Positions 27,466 to 36,905 of a DNA stretch of 64,000 nucleotides are shown in pieces (positions within the stretch are counted from its first letter, which is position 1; each line of letters opens with the position of its first letter). The notes beneath the pieces are model-generated. The model did no database searches. It worked only from the letters and a program-made list of their open reading frames with translations, and was not told where the DNA came from. The stretch is from Micromonospora sp. NBC_01699 (GTDB taxonomy: Bacteria; Actinomycetota; Actinomycetes; Mycobacteriales; Micromonosporaceae), in NCBI RefSeq assembly GCF_036250065.1, contig NZ_CP109199.1, positions 7,314,001 through 7,378,000 on the forward strand. The letters are read 5' to 3'. The position numbers were made by a program, and so were the translations under genes.

Positions 27466-29385
27466 CTACCGCAGGGCGAGGGTGCGGGCGTCGGCGGCGA
27501 TCACGCTGGCCACCTCGGCCGGGACGAGCTTGCCGGCCTGCCGGTCGGCGTAGGCGGCGAGTTCGGCGTACCTGCCGTCGACCAGCTTGGCGGTCATCGT
27601 GCCGATCGCGGCCGGGTCGGCGGCCGAGGTGAGGATGAGGTAGCCGAGACCGGCCTGGCTCACCGTCACGGTGAAGGTGCTGGTCGCGGTCGCGGTGCCC
27701 TCGGGCCCGGTGACCTCGGTGCCGATGGTGTGCCGGCCGGCGGTCAGCTTGGCGAGGTCGAGCTTGCGGCCGGCGGCCGACTTCTTGCCGTCGACGGTGA
27801 CGGTCACGGTGTCGGCGTTGGTCGCGGCCACCGCGATCACCGGCGACTGCGCCCGGTCGAGCCGCGCACCGTCGACCGGCGAGGTGATCTCGACGGTCGG
27901 GTCACCGGAGGCCCGCTGCATGAACGCGGAGTTCCAGCCGACCAGTTCGGCCGTCCGGTTGGTGATGATCGCGTCGGTGCCGATGCGCTCCAGCCGCTGC
28001 CACAGGCCGGCGGAGTCCATCGTCCACGCCATCACGGCGACCCCGGCGGCGTGCAGCGGGGCGATGATCTCCGGCTTGGCGAGCAGCACGTTGCCGTCCG
28101 GGTTGTACGCGGTCAGGTGCAGTTCCTTCGAGATCGCCACCGGGTCGGCGTCGAGGCTGGTGCGCAGCAGGCCGAGCGGGAGTTCGGGGGCGAGCTGGTA
28201 GGTGTACCTCAGCGCGTCGACCTCGAAGCTCTGGACGAAGACCCGGCTGGTCATCTGCTCGTCCCGGATCACCTTGACGATCGTGGCGACCTCGTCCAGC
28301 GTGTGCCTGCCCTTGATCTCCAGCAGCAGGCTGCCGCCGCGCGTACGCAGGTCGGCGAGCTGCTCGGCGAGGGTCGGCACCCGCTCGCCGACGTACTGCG
28401 GGCCGAACCAGGAGCCGGCGTCCAGCGCCTTGATCTGGGCGGCGGTCAGGTCCCGGATGTTGCCGGTGCCGTCGGTGGTCCGGTCGACGGTGCCGTCGTG
28501 CAGGATGAACGGAATCCCGTCCTTGCTCGGCTGGACGTCGTTCTCGATCCAGTCGGCCCCGCCCTTGCGGGCGATCTCTTGGGCGACCAGGGTGTTCTCC
28601 GGCGCGGCGGCCGACGCGCCCCGGTGGGCGATGACCGTGAACGGGCTGCCCTCGGGGCGGATGTAGCCGTTGGGCGGCAGCTCGGTCACGGTGACGTCGT
28701 CGTACGAGACGGTGGCGCCGTTGACGAAAAGTGCCTGCCCACCGTCGGCGGAACGGACCAGGCTGTTGGTGCGCATCGCTTCCCGTCCGTCGAAGATCCA
28801 GCGGGCCTGGTTGCCGTGCACCTCGACCGCGACCCGGATGTCCCGACCGGTGCCGGCCGCGTACGGGGCGGCGGCGGTGTTCGGGACGACCCAGGTGTTC
28901 GCGGTGGTCCGCTGGGCGAATTCGAGCCCGTTGGCGGCGTTGGTGCCGCTGCGCATGGTGGCGATCCACCACGGGGTGGCGCCGTCGGCCGGGACGTCGA
29001 GGCCGAGTGAGGCCCAGCGGGTGGCGGCGGAGACCGTTTCGAAGCGCATGGTGGCCTCGAACCGGAAGTCGTTCAGGTGCCGACCAAAGGTGATCTTGTT
29101 GTTGTCGGCCGAGCTGGCGGAGGTGCCGTACAGCCGGCCGTTCTCCACCTTCCAGGCGCCGTCGACCACGCGCCAGCCGGCGGGCAGGGACCCCGAGGAG
29201 AAGTTCTCCGAGACGACGACGTCGCCCGGTTCGGCCGCGGCCGGCGTCGAGGCGGTGCCGACCACGAGGGCACCGCCGGTGACGGCGAGCACCGCGAGCA
29301 GGGCAACGGCACGGGTACGCGTACCGGCGAGCCCCGTCGCGGCACCGCGCAACGGTGATGATGCAGGAAGGACAGTCATGATCAT
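27466..29385 (-). CDS. Secreted glycerophosphodiester phosphodiesterase with accessory domains
   Basis: About 639 residues, exported (signal peptide ending near TASTPAAAEP). A concanavalin-like N-terminal domain about 55-235 (VVSENFSSGSLPAGWRVVDG, ending VSYDDVTVTELP) precedes the GDPD TIM barrel about 245-490. The barrel has the conserved HRG and EN in IAHRGASAAAPENT, the metal ligands in WIENDVQPSKDG and the His of FILHDGTVDRTTDG. An Ig-like module (VEITSPVDGARLDRA...) follows and a short helical C-terminal domain ends the protein. It hydrolyses glycerophosphodiesters to glycerol-3-phosphate, and with the upstream nuclease suggests phosphate scavenging. The start is ATG 29385 or ATG 29379. 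Confidence 0.93.
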   Translation of the reverse strand: MIMTVLPASSPLRGAATGLAGTRTRAVALLAVLAVTGGALVVGTASTPAAAEPGDVVVSENFSSGSLPAGWRVVDGAWKVENGRLYGTSASSADNNKITFGRHLNDFRFEATMRFETVSAATRWASLGLDVPADGATPWWIATMRSGTNAANGLEFAQRTTANTWVVPNTAAAPYAAGTGRDIRVAVEVHGNQARWIFDGREAMRTNSLVRSADGGQALFVNGATVSYDDVTVTELPPNGYIRPEGSPFTVIAHRGASAAAPENTLVAQEIARKGGADWIENDVQPSKDGIPFILHDGTVDRTTDGTGNIRDLTAAQIKALDAGSWFGPQYVGERVPTLAEQLADLRTRGGSLLLEIKGRHTLDEVATIVKVIRDEQMTSRVFVQSFEVDALRYTYQLAPELPLGLLRTSLDADPVAISKELHLTAYNPDGNVLLAKPEIIAPLHAAGVAVMAWTMDSAGLWQRLERIGTDAIITNRTAELVGWNSAFMQRASGDPTVEITSPVDGARLDRAQSPVIAVAATNADTVTVTVDGKKSAAGRKLDLAKLTAGRHTIGTEVTGPEGTATATSTFTVTVSQAGLGYLILTSAADPAAIGTMTAKLVDGRYAELAAYADRQAGKLVPAEVASVIAADARTLALR

Positions 29386-29577
29386 GGACGCTACGAAGCG
29401 CAGCCGAAGTCATGATCAATAAGGAGTGGCCGCCGCCGGAACGCCGCGTGTAGACCCCGCCACCCCGATCCCGTACCCGGTGGGTATCGCCGCTGGTTCG
29501 ATGTCCGCCCGTAACGGTCCCCCGGCCGATAGTGTCCGTTGGAGGGGCTACCCGGACGAGCACCGGAGGTGGGCATC

Positions 29578-31131
29578 ATGAACGGTGCGGAGGCGGTCCT
29601 GCGTACGCTCGCCGGGTCGGGGATCGAGGTCTGCTTCGCCAACCCCGGCACCACCGAACTGCACCTGGTCCGGGCACTGGACACGGTCCCCGAGGTACGG
29701 CCCGTACTCGGGCTGTTCGAGGGTGTCGTCACCGGCGCCGCCGACGGGTACGCCCGGATGGCCGGCCGACCGGCCGCGACCCTGCTGCACCTGGGACCCG
29801 GTCTCGGACACGGGATGGCGAACCTGCACAACACCCGCCGGGCCAACTCGCCGATGGTCAACATCGTCGGCGACCACCCCAGCCGGCACCGGGTGCAGGA
29901 CCCACCGCTGGAGTCGGACATCGCCGCCGTCGCCGGGACCCTTCGCGGCCCGGTCCGGCGCCCCGAGAACCCGGCCGGCGCCGGTCCCGACGCCGCGTCC
30001 GCGTACGCCGAGGCGCTCGAATCGCCGGGACAGATCGCCACGCTGATCATGCCGGCGGACGTCTCCTGGAGCGACGGTGGTTTGGTCGGTGAGCCGGTGC
30101 CGGCGCGGCCGGTGCCGACCGTCGACCCGGCGGTGATCAACCGGATCTGCACGGTGCTGCGCGGCGGCGAACGCGCCGTGCTGGTCGTCGGCGGACCGGC
30201 CGGACGGGAGGCGGGGCTGCGCGCCGCCGGCCGGATCGCCGCCAGCACCGGGGTTAAAGTGCTGCTGGAGACGTACACACCGAGGCTGGAGCACGGGGCC
30301 GGGGTGCCGTCGTTCGAGCGGTTGGCGTCCTATCCGGAGCAGGTCGCGGCGCAGCTCGACGGGGTCGAGCAGGTGATCGTCGCGGGCACGAAGGTGCCGG
30401 TGTCGTTCTTCGCCTACCCCGGCAAGCCGAGCTGCCTGGTGCCGCCGGGCGCGAACACCCAGATCCTGGCCGAGGTCGGTCAGGACGCCGTCGCCGCGCT
30501 GACCGCCCTCGCCGACCTGCTCGATCCGGCCAGCGAACCCGAGCTGCCCGGATCGGCCCGGCCGCCGCTGCCCACCGGCCCGCTCACCGCCACCAACTGG
30601 GCCGAGGTGATCGGCGCGCTGCTGCCCGAACGGGCGATCGTCGTCGACGAGACGATCAGCTCCCGAGGCGCGCTGGCCGCCGCGACCGTCGGCGCACCCC
30701 GGCACGACGTGCTGACCCAGTGCGGCGGCGCGATGGGCGAGGGGATGCCACTGGCGATCGGCGCCGCCATCGCCGCACCGGATCGCCCAGTGGTCACCCT
30801 GGAGGGCGACGGCTGCGCGGTCTACACCCTCTCCGCGCTCTGGACCCAGGCGCGGGAAAACCTGGACATCACCAACGTGGTCCTGACCAACCGCTCCTAC
30901 GCCATCCTGCGCGAGGAGTGGCAGCACCTGGTCGGCACGGACGTCGACCCGGAGTCCAACAGCCTCTTCGACCTCACCGGGCCGACCATCGACTACGTCA
31001 AACTCGCCGAGGGCTTCGGGGTCCCGGCCAGCCGGGCCACCACCGCCGAGGAACTCGCCGAACAGTTCTCCCGCGCGCTGCGCGAACCCGGCCCACACGT
31101 GATCGAGGCGATCTTCCCACCGGTCGCCTGA
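29578..31131 (+). CDS. Thiamine-diphosphate enzyme, acetolactate synthase/benzoylformate decarboxylase-like
   Basis: A 517-residue ThDP-dependent enzyme. The N-terminal domain has the catalytic Glu in LFEGVVTGAADGYARMAG. The middle NAD/FAD-like domain follows, and the C-terminal ThDP domain has the metal motif GDGCAVYTLSALWTQARENLDITNVVLTN (GDG ... N). The family covers acetolactate synthase large-subunit-like proteins, MdlC and related decarboxylases. No small regulatory subunit or ilv gene lies nearby, so a branched-chain biosynthetic role is unlikely and the 2-oxoacid substrate is unknown. ATG 29578 follows GGAGGTGGGC. It converges with the acyltransferase gene, whose stop is 9 bp away. 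Confidence 0.88.
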   Translation: MNGAEAVLRTLAGSGIEVCFANPGTTELHLVRALDTVPEVRPVLGLFEGVVTGAADGYARMAGRPAATLLHLGPGLGHGMANLHNTRRANSPMVNIVGDHPSRHRVQDPPLESDIAAVAGTLRGPVRRPENPAGAGPDAASAYAEALESPGQIATLIMPADVSWSDGGLVGEPVPARPVPTVDPAVINRICTVLRGGERAVLVVGGPAGREAGLRAAGRIAASTGVKVLLETYTPRLEHGAGVPSFERLASYPEQVAAQLDGVEQVIVAGTKVPVSFFAYPGKPSCLVPPGANTQILAEVGQDAVAALTALADLLDPASEPELPGSARPPLPTGPLTATNWAEVIGALLPERAIVVDETISSRGALAAATVGAPRHDVLTQCGGAMGEGMPLAIGAAIAAPDRPVVTLEGDGCAVYTLSALWTQARENLDITNVVLTNRSYAILREEWQHLVGTDVDPESNSLFDLTGPTIDYVKLAEGFGVPASRATTAEELAEQFSRALREPGPHVIEAIFPPVA

Positions 31132-31140
31132 CGAGGCTTC

Positions 31141-33294
31141 TCAGTTCAGCAGAGCGTCGAGTTCGGCGCCCAGCCGTGGGGTGAGACTGCGGGCGTAACT
31201 CGCGGTCAGGTGGCTGCTGTCCCGGTAGACCAGCACCCCGCCGATCACCGGCGCACACCGGTCGGCCGGGCAGATAGCGTCGGTCAGGTCGACCAGCCGC
31301 ACCCCGGACAACCCCCGCACCGCTTCCACCTGGGCCGGACCGGCGCTCCGGTCCACCGCCAACTCCCGCGACGCGGCACACTTGCTGAGCCTCGTCCGGT
31401 TCGCCGACACGCACTCGGCAACCCGTACGTTCAGGTGCGGGGTGTCGCGCAGCACCACCGTACGGACCCCGGCGTCGGTCATCGCCGTCCAGGTCCGGCG
31501 CATCGCCTCGACCGTGGCGTCGTACCCGGCGGCGCCGTTGAGCAGGGTGTCGTCGCGGATCGGCACGTAGTAGGCGCCACTGGTCAACAGCAGGTCGGGC
31601 CGGGCCGCACCGGTCAGCTCCGCGCGTACGCTCCGGTTCCACTCGGCACAGGCCGGCGTCGCCCGCGCCAACACCGAAATCTCCAGGTCGAGGAACGGGC
31701 AGGACTGCTTCAGGTACGTCACCAGCCGCCATTTCCGCTCGGTGGCAACCGCCTGCAACGCCGGGATCCAGTTGCCGGCGTGCGAGTCCCCGACGACCGC
31801 CACCGTAAAATCGGCCTCCCGGTCGCCGTAGACACAGTTCACAATCGCGGTCTTGCTCCCCTCGGAAAAACATTTGTGCCGGTAGACGTCCGGCAGGTCA
31901 TCCTTGGCGGCCAGCGGATCCGGGACGATGCTGTCCACCCGGTCCACCGGCACCCCGTCCCTGCTGGTCCGGGGCGTGTCACCGAGGATCGCCGCGCCCG
32001 GCGGCCCGACCGGCGCCGGCGCGGAGGCACCTGTCCACGGGACCGTGTCACTCGCCGCCAACTGGCGCGGCGGCGGCCAGACGGCGAACTGGAACAACAA
32101 CCCGGCCAGCACCGGTACGGCGGTGAAGAACAACCCCAACCGCAACGCCCGTACGGGATAGAACGTCAGCCGCTTCGACCGGCGTACCGGGTTTTCGAGG
32201 TAGTGGTACGTCGCGGCTGCCGGCAGCGCGGAGAACAGGACGACCGCCAGTCCGGCGCTCACACTCAGCTCACCGAACCGGGCCTGCGCGGCAATCAGCA
32301 GCGGCCAGTGCCACAGGTAGAGCGAATATGAGAGGGCGCCGACCGCGCGTACGGGACGCAGGCCGAGCAGCAGTTCGGGGCCGGCACGGCCGGCGGTGCC
32401 GGCGGCGATCACGGCGGCGGCGCCGAGCGTCGGCAGCAGCGCGAGGTAACCGGGGAACGCCATGCTCGGCGTGATCCACACTGCGGAGACGGCGATTGCC
32501 GCGAGCCCGGCCCAGCCGAGGGCGGCGGCGACCGGTCGGGGCAGCCGGGACAGCCGGAAACTGAGCAGGGCCAGGCCACCGCCGAGGGCCAGCTCCCACA
32601 TCCGGGTGGTGGTGACAAAGTAGGCGCGGGACGGGTCAGACTGGGTCAAATGGATCGACCAGGCGAATGACGGGACCGCGATCAGGGCCAGGGCGAGCAG
32701 GAGCCAGCGACGCCGACTGACGCCCGTACGGCCGAGGTTGTCGCCCTTGCTGGCGCGGCGCCGGCTCCAGCCCGACCAGCCGACGACGATCAGCAGCAGC
32801 GGCCAGACCAGGTAGAACTGCTCCTCGACCGCGAGCGACCAGTAGTGCTGGAGAATGCTCGGCGCGTCCCCTACGGCGAGGTAGTCGACCGCCTGCTCGG
32901 CCAGCCGCCAGTTCATCGCGTAGAGCCCGCTGGCGACCACGTCCCAGCCGGTGTCCGCCCAGCGGGTTTTCGGCAGGAAGAACAGCGCCAGCAGCAGCGA
33001 CGTGCCGAGCACCAGACCGGCGGCGGGCAACAGCCGCTTCGCCCGCCGGGCGTAGAAGCCGACCAGCGAGATCTTGCCGGTACGTTCCAGCTCCGCGACC
33101 AGCAGCCCGGTGATCAGAAACCCGGAAATGACAAAGAAGACGTCCACACCGACGAAGCCGCCGGGCAGAAAGTCCAGGCCCGCGTGCGACAACAGCACGA
33201 GTACGACCGCCAGCGCACGCAGTCCCTCGATGTCACCGCGATAGCCGGCCCGGATGTCGGTATTCGTCTCCGGTCGACTGTCCAGTCGTGTCAT
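31141..33294 (-). CDS. Acyltransferase 3 (OafA/YrhL) fused to a SGNH hydrolase domain
   Basis: A 717-residue membrane protein that O-acylates cell-envelope glycans. The N-terminal acyltransferase-3 part starts with the diagnostic YRGDIEGLRALAVVLVLLSHAG and FLPGGFVGVDVFFVISGFLI, with about ten membrane helices to residue 400. The C-terminal extracytoplasmic SGNH domain has VAVVGDSHAGNW (nucleophile Ser) and the D..H pair in RDSSHLTASYA. Intact fusion proteins of this kind modify surface polysaccharides or peptidoglycan; the acceptor is unknown here. It sits just left of the CRISPR island and its upstream region abuts the trailer end of array 1. Confidence 0.94.
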   Translation of the reverse strand: MTRLDSRPETNTDIRAGYRGDIEGLRALAVVLVLLSHAGLDFLPGGFVGVDVFFVISGFLITGLLVAELERTGKISLVGFYARRAKRLLPAAGLVLGTSLLLALFFLPKTRWADTGWDVVASGLYAMNWRLAEQAVDYLAVGDAPSILQHYWSLAVEEQFYLVWPLLLIVVGWSGWSRRRASKGDNLGRTGVSRRRWLLLALALIAVPSFAWSIHLTQSDPSRAYFVTTTRMWELALGGGLALLSFRLSRLPRPVAAALGWAGLAAIAVSAVWITPSMAFPGYLALLPTLGAAAVIAAGTAGRAGPELLLGLRPVRAVGALSYSLYLWHWPLLIAAQARFGELSVSAGLAVVLFSALPAAATYHYLENPVRRSKRLTFYPVRALRLGLFFTAVPVLAGLLFQFAVWPPPRQLAASDTVPWTGASAPAPVGPPGAAILGDTPRTSRDGVPVDRVDSIVPDPLAAKDDLPDVYRHKCFSEGSKTAIVNCVYGDREADFTVAVVGDSHAGNWIPALQAVATERKWRLVTYLKQSCPFLDLEISVLARATPACAEWNRSVRAELTGAARPDLLLTSGAYYVPIRDDTLLNGAAGYDATVEAMRRTWTAMTDAGVRTVVLRDTPHLNVRVAECVSANRTRLSKCAASRELAVDRSAGPAQVEAVRGLSGVRLVDLTDAICPADRCAPVIGGVLVYRDSSHLTASYARSLTPRLGAELDALLN

Positions 33295-33498
33295 ATCGGC
33301 TTACCCCTCCAGGCCCCGCCCCGGTGCCGGCGACGGAACCTGGGCGCGGAGGGGACGACCCAGGAGGCTCGGTAACGGGTACAACGGGTTTCAGGGGCAT
33401 GTTAGTAGTCAATAACCCCTGGTCAGCTCATTATGGACAATGACCGAGGTTTCATGTTTCCGGCTGTGGCTGGCAATACAGCCGCCCCGAAAAGGTCC

Positions 33499-35481
33499 GG
33501 CGTGATCCGCGCCCGGTCCGAAGACCGGGCACAGCCACATCCATCCCTTCCGGGCGGTGCGCGTGGTAGTAGGCGTTGCGATCCTCGCCCGGTCCGGAAA
33601 CCAGGCGCAGCGGTTGGCCCTCGTCCACAGGCCGACCTCGTCCTGCGGTTGCGATCCTCGCCCGGTCCGGGAACCGGGCGCAGCTAGGACCAGCCTTCCT
33701 CTTGCCAGGACTCGTACTGGTTGCGATCCTCGCCCGGTCCGAAAACCGGGCGCAGCCTCGTGAAGAGGAACATGAACATCGTCGGCTGCGCGACGTTGCG
33801 ATCCTCGCCTGGTCCGGGGACCGGGCGCAGCTCGATCGCCAATGTAAACGGGTGGTTCGAAAAACCTGTCGTTGCGATCCTCGCCTGGTCCGGGAACCGG
33901 GCGCAGCGCGGCCGGCTCGATCCGCAACTGACGATGGTTCTGGACGTTGCGATCCTCGCCCGTCCGGGAACCGGGCGCAGCACTCGTACAGCCTCGACGT
34001 GGTGGAGCCGCGCGAGTGGTTGCGATCCTCGCCCGGTCCGGGAACCGGGCGCAGCGGACGAGCGTCGTCCGTCGATTCGGTTCGTGCTCGGCTGCGTTGC
34101 GATCCTCGCCCGGTCCGGGAACCGGGCGCAGCGCGCGAACGCTTCCGGAAGTCCTTCGCTCCGACCACCGGAGTTGCGATCCTCGCCCGGTCCGGGAACC
34201 GGGCGCAGCGGTGCCGCACCGACCGTGTAGCCGAACTCCCGCACCAGGTTGCGATCCTCGCCCGGTCCGGGAACCGGGCGCAGCGGGGCGGTCACCCGCT
34301 CCTGCTGACTGCCTCGATCGCTGTTGCGATCCTCGCCCGGTCCGGGAACCGGGCGCAGCCGTCGGTAAGGCTCAGCGCCGCATGATCCGGGACCTGTTGC
34401 GATCCTCGCCCGGTCCGGGAACCGGGCGCAGCGACGACATCAACCGGATCAAGGCCAGCTCGCAGGGGGCGTTGCGATCCTCGCCCGGTCCGGGAACCGG
34501 GCGCAGCCTCGATCGCGGATCGGTGATCAGGTCGTGTCGGCTGCGGTTGCGATCCTCGCCCGGTCCGGGAACCGGGCGCAGCCAGCGGGTTGCACCTGGC
34601 ACTGCGTACCGATCGCCTGTCGGCGGTTGCGATCCTCGCCCGGTCCGGGAACCGGGCGCAGCGTGTTCACCGGCGCGAGGTCGCTGCGGGAGGTCACCGC
34701 GTTGCGATCCTCGCCCGGTCCGGGAACCGGGCGCAGCTCAACCCGTTCGAGCCGAACCGCGAGGCCGGCATGGGCGTTGCGATCCTCGCCCGGTCCGGGA
34801 ACCGGGCGCAGCTGCCGCGCCAGCGGGGCCGTCGTGCTCGACCTGGACCGGTTGCGATCCTCGCCCGGTCCGGGAACCGGGCGCAGCCGCCCACGTCTTG
34901 AGCCAGTACCGGTCCGGCTGGCCCTTGTTGCGATCCTCGCCCGGTCCGGGAACCGGGCGCAGCGGGGTACCGATCCCGACACCGGGCGGGGAGCGAACCG
35001 GTTGCGATCCTCGCCCGGTCCGGGAACCGGGCGCAGCTACCGCGACTTCTTCCACTCGGCTGAACCGGATTGGGGTTGCGATCCTCGCCCGGTCCGGGAA
35101 CCGGGCGCAGCCACGTCATCGGCCGCAGCCGACTGTGCCGCACGTGTGTTGCGATCCTCGCCCGGTCCGGGAACCGGGCGCAGCTCTCCCGCGCGCGATC
35201 GCGAAGAGAGACCTGAGACTAAGTTGCGATCCTCGCCCGGTCCGGGAACCGGGCGCAGCGAGATGGCCACCGGGCCGTCCGTACCGCCATTGATGGAGTT
35301 GCGATCCTCGCCCGGTCCGGGAACCGGGCGCAGCTAGAGGAGGAGGTCGGCGGCCGAATGCCGACACCGGAGGTTGCGATCCTCGCCCGGTCCGGGAACC
35401 GGGCGCAGCTCGTTCGGCGCGGTCCTGCCGGCTCGCGAGCGGGTGTTGCGATCCTCGCCCGGTCCGGGAACCGGGCGCAGC
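33499..35481 (-). CRISPR. CRISPR array 1: 27 repeats of 37 nt, 26 spacers
   Basis: The plus-strand repeat begins GTTGCGATCCTCGCCCGG and ends CCGGGCGCAGC; intact copies start at 33575, 33648, 33720 and so on to 35445. The first copy (33499-33535) is degenerate, and copies 2-7 hold single changes, including two (33795, 33871) with CCTGG like array 2. Spacers are 36-43 nt. Degenerate repeats at the left and a conserved leader at the right mean transcription is leftward, so the crRNA-sense repeat ends GGATCGCAAC. An 8-bp stem (CGCCCGGT/ACCGGGCG) leaves an 11-nt handle, as expected for Cas5c processing. No cas genes are adjacent except a cas2 fragment. Confidence 0.98.
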
Positions 35482-35610
35482 TGCTCACGAGCAGGATAAA
35501 TAGCTGAGCGACGATGCGTCCGCCACCCACACGTGGTCCGATTTATTCACTCCATCCCGATTCTATGGTTCGGAATCCCTCACGGATCCATGTGAGCTTG
35601 AGGTTCCTAG
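35482..35610 (-). promoter_or_regulatory. Leader of CRISPR array 1
   Basis: This 129-nt stretch aligns without a gap to the array 2 leader at 41683-41811, with about 84 identical positions by hand count. Conserved blocks are GAGCGACGA, TCCGATTT, TGGTTCGG and TGTGAGCTTG. It should hold the promoter and the integration-anchoring sequence. It directly abuts the last repeat at its full 37-nt end. Confidence 0.85.
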
Positions 35611-35645
35611 ATCAGGAACGGGCGAACAAGTCGATGGCACGGCAA
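35607..35645 (-). pseudogene. Remnant of a cas2 3' end beyond the array 1 leader
   Basis: From CTAGATCA (35607) the sequence continues to match the 3' end of cas2 at 41808 onward (CTAGATCA-n-GAA-n-GGG, then TCGANGGCNCG with a one-base shift) for about 38 bases before similarity is lost. It would encode only the last dozen or so codons and has no open frame. It shows that array 1 once bordered a cas2 gene, or was copied together with one. Confidence 0.55.
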
Positions 35646-35887
35646 CCCGAATGCTAGCTCGCGTTACCTAAGGCGACTGTCGCTAAGTCACGGACTGCAC
35701 CCCCTCAGTACCCCCACACATTACTGACTAGAGGGTCATCCGAGGCAATCAGGGCAAATAACACTCATCCGGCGTCCCCACTAATAGCGAACGGGACTGG
35801 ATGGTTAAGTGCCCGGTTTTGCACTGCGAGTCGACCCACGCTGCTGCACATCAACCCCAAGCAGATCATTTGGTACCACATATTCCC
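35646..35887. other. Intergenic stretch without a recognisable gene
   Basis: About 240 bp between the cas2 remnant and the cysteine hydrolase stop. It is clearly richer in A+T than the flanking chromosome and contains no convincing frame, repeat or hairpin. Together with the leader it probably represents decayed DNA of a former cas region. Confidence 0.4.
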
Positions 35888-36433
35888 CTACGCCTTGAGG
35901 AGTGCAGGGGGAATGTCGGCCAGCTCAATCACCTGGCCGGCGCCAATGAAGCGCCGAGCCACCAGCAGCCCCGCCTCATGGGCATCGATGCCAGCATGGC
36001 TGGCAGATGCATCTGCAATCAGCCACGGGGTCAGATCGCGCTCGAACGCGTCCACGGCACCTTTGAGTACGCAGCTTTCGGTAGCGATCCCGCAAAAATA
36101 GAAATGTTTCCAACCCTGCCACTCGAACAGCCGCACACCCTCCGCGGTGAACGGGGTATAAATTCTTTTGTCGAGGACCGTTCCTCGTTCTAAGTATGGA
36201 AGCAAATCAGGCACGATGTCCGTTTCAGGAGCAGACTGAAGCTTTTGCCAGCCGAAGAAGCGTTCAAACGGGCTACCAGCATAATTCAGATAGCGAGTGA
36301 AGAGTGTGTCACCCCCGGCGTTCTGCCATTGGGCGACCAGGTCAACTACGATCGGGACGATGTGCACCGACTGCTCACGAACGAATCCGTTCTGCATGTC
36401 GGTCACCACCAGGACCGACCCTTCCGTCGTCAT
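35888..36433 (-). CDS. Isochorismatase-like cysteine hydrolase
   Basis: About 181 residues of the nicotinamidase/isochorismatase fold. The catalytic triad is visible: Asp in VLVVTDMQNGF, Lys in TVLDKRIYTPF and Cys in FCGIATESCVLKGAVDAF, followed by ADASASHAG. It probably hydrolyses a small amide or ureide; which one cannot be told. ATG 36433 is preferred over the frame's earlier ATG 36457. It lies alone between array 1 and the CRISPR remnant and has lower G+C than the neighbours, consistent with acquisition. No link to CRISPR function is known. Confidence 0.85.
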   Translation of the reverse strand: MTTEGSVLVVTDMQNGFVREQSVHIVPIVVDLVAQWQNAGGDTLFTRYLNYAGSPFERFFGWQKLQSAPETDIVPDLLPYLERGTVLDKRIYTPFTAEGVRLFEWQGWKHFYFCGIATESCVLKGAVDAFERDLTPWLIADASASHAGIDAHEAGLLVARRFIGAGQVIELADIPPALLKA

Positions 36434-36528
36434 TGCCCCAACCTCGATCGGCGTCACGAAGAATTGCGATGGCTTGCGCTAGCGTGGGCATGAGAATCGC
36501 TCGTTCAAAGAATCCCGCTGGTCTACAT

Positions 36529-36758
36529 GTTGCAATCCTCGCCTTGGTCTCCGGAAATCGGGGACCGAGCGCAGGATCCGGGCCACCCCTGCCGTCCGCG
36601 TGGAAGCCCCGGTTGCGGTTCTCCCCTGATCTGGGACCGAGCGAAAACGAAATACACCAATTCGGACACCAGTACGGCGTCGATGTTACGATCCGGCGAA
36701 GCACGACGGGCAGTTCGCCCGACTGCCCTCCTCGCCCGGTCCGAAAGCCGGGCGCAGC
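36529..36758. CRISPR. Decayed CRISPR remnant (3-4 degenerate repeats)
   Basis: Repeat-like pieces remain at 36529-36574 (GTTGCAATCCTCGCC ... GGGGACCGAGCGCAG, with an internal insertion), 36612-36643 (GTTGCGGTT ... GGGACCGAGCG) and 36721-36758 (TCCTCGCCCGGTCCGAAAG, CCGGGCGCAGC). A GTTACGATCC piece at 36685 may belong as well. They show the same plus-strand polarity as both arrays. There is no clean leader and the spacing is irregular, so the locus is probably inactive. Confidence 0.65.
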
Positions 36759-36780
36759 TTGTCGTGAGGACTGACGGGGA

Positions 36781-36863
36781 TGACGAAAGAACGTCATTCT
36801 CTATTTCTCTTTCAAGAGTTCGCTTCTCTTGAGAAGGAATAAGGGAATGACGTTCCTTCGTCA
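36781..36863. repeat. AT-rich imperfect inverted repeat with 38-nt arms
   Basis: Arms 36781-36818 and 36826-36863 match at 31 of 38 positions when one is reverse-complemented, around a 7-nt loop. The perfect inner block GAACGTCATTC/GAATGACGTTC is included. The base composition contrasts sharply with the host. It lies 43 bp beyond the DUF397 stop and could end that transcript, or be a small non-autonomous (MITE-like) insertion. Confidence 0.65.
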
Positions 36864-36905
36864 CTGTCGTCAACCCGCCGGGCACGTGGTGCCCGCTACG
36901 GGCGT

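Noticed and set aside
36304-36860. Several short frames across the CRISPR remnant and the inverted repeat
   Set aside because: They disagree between strands, lack ribosome sites and cross structures better explained as decayed repeats.
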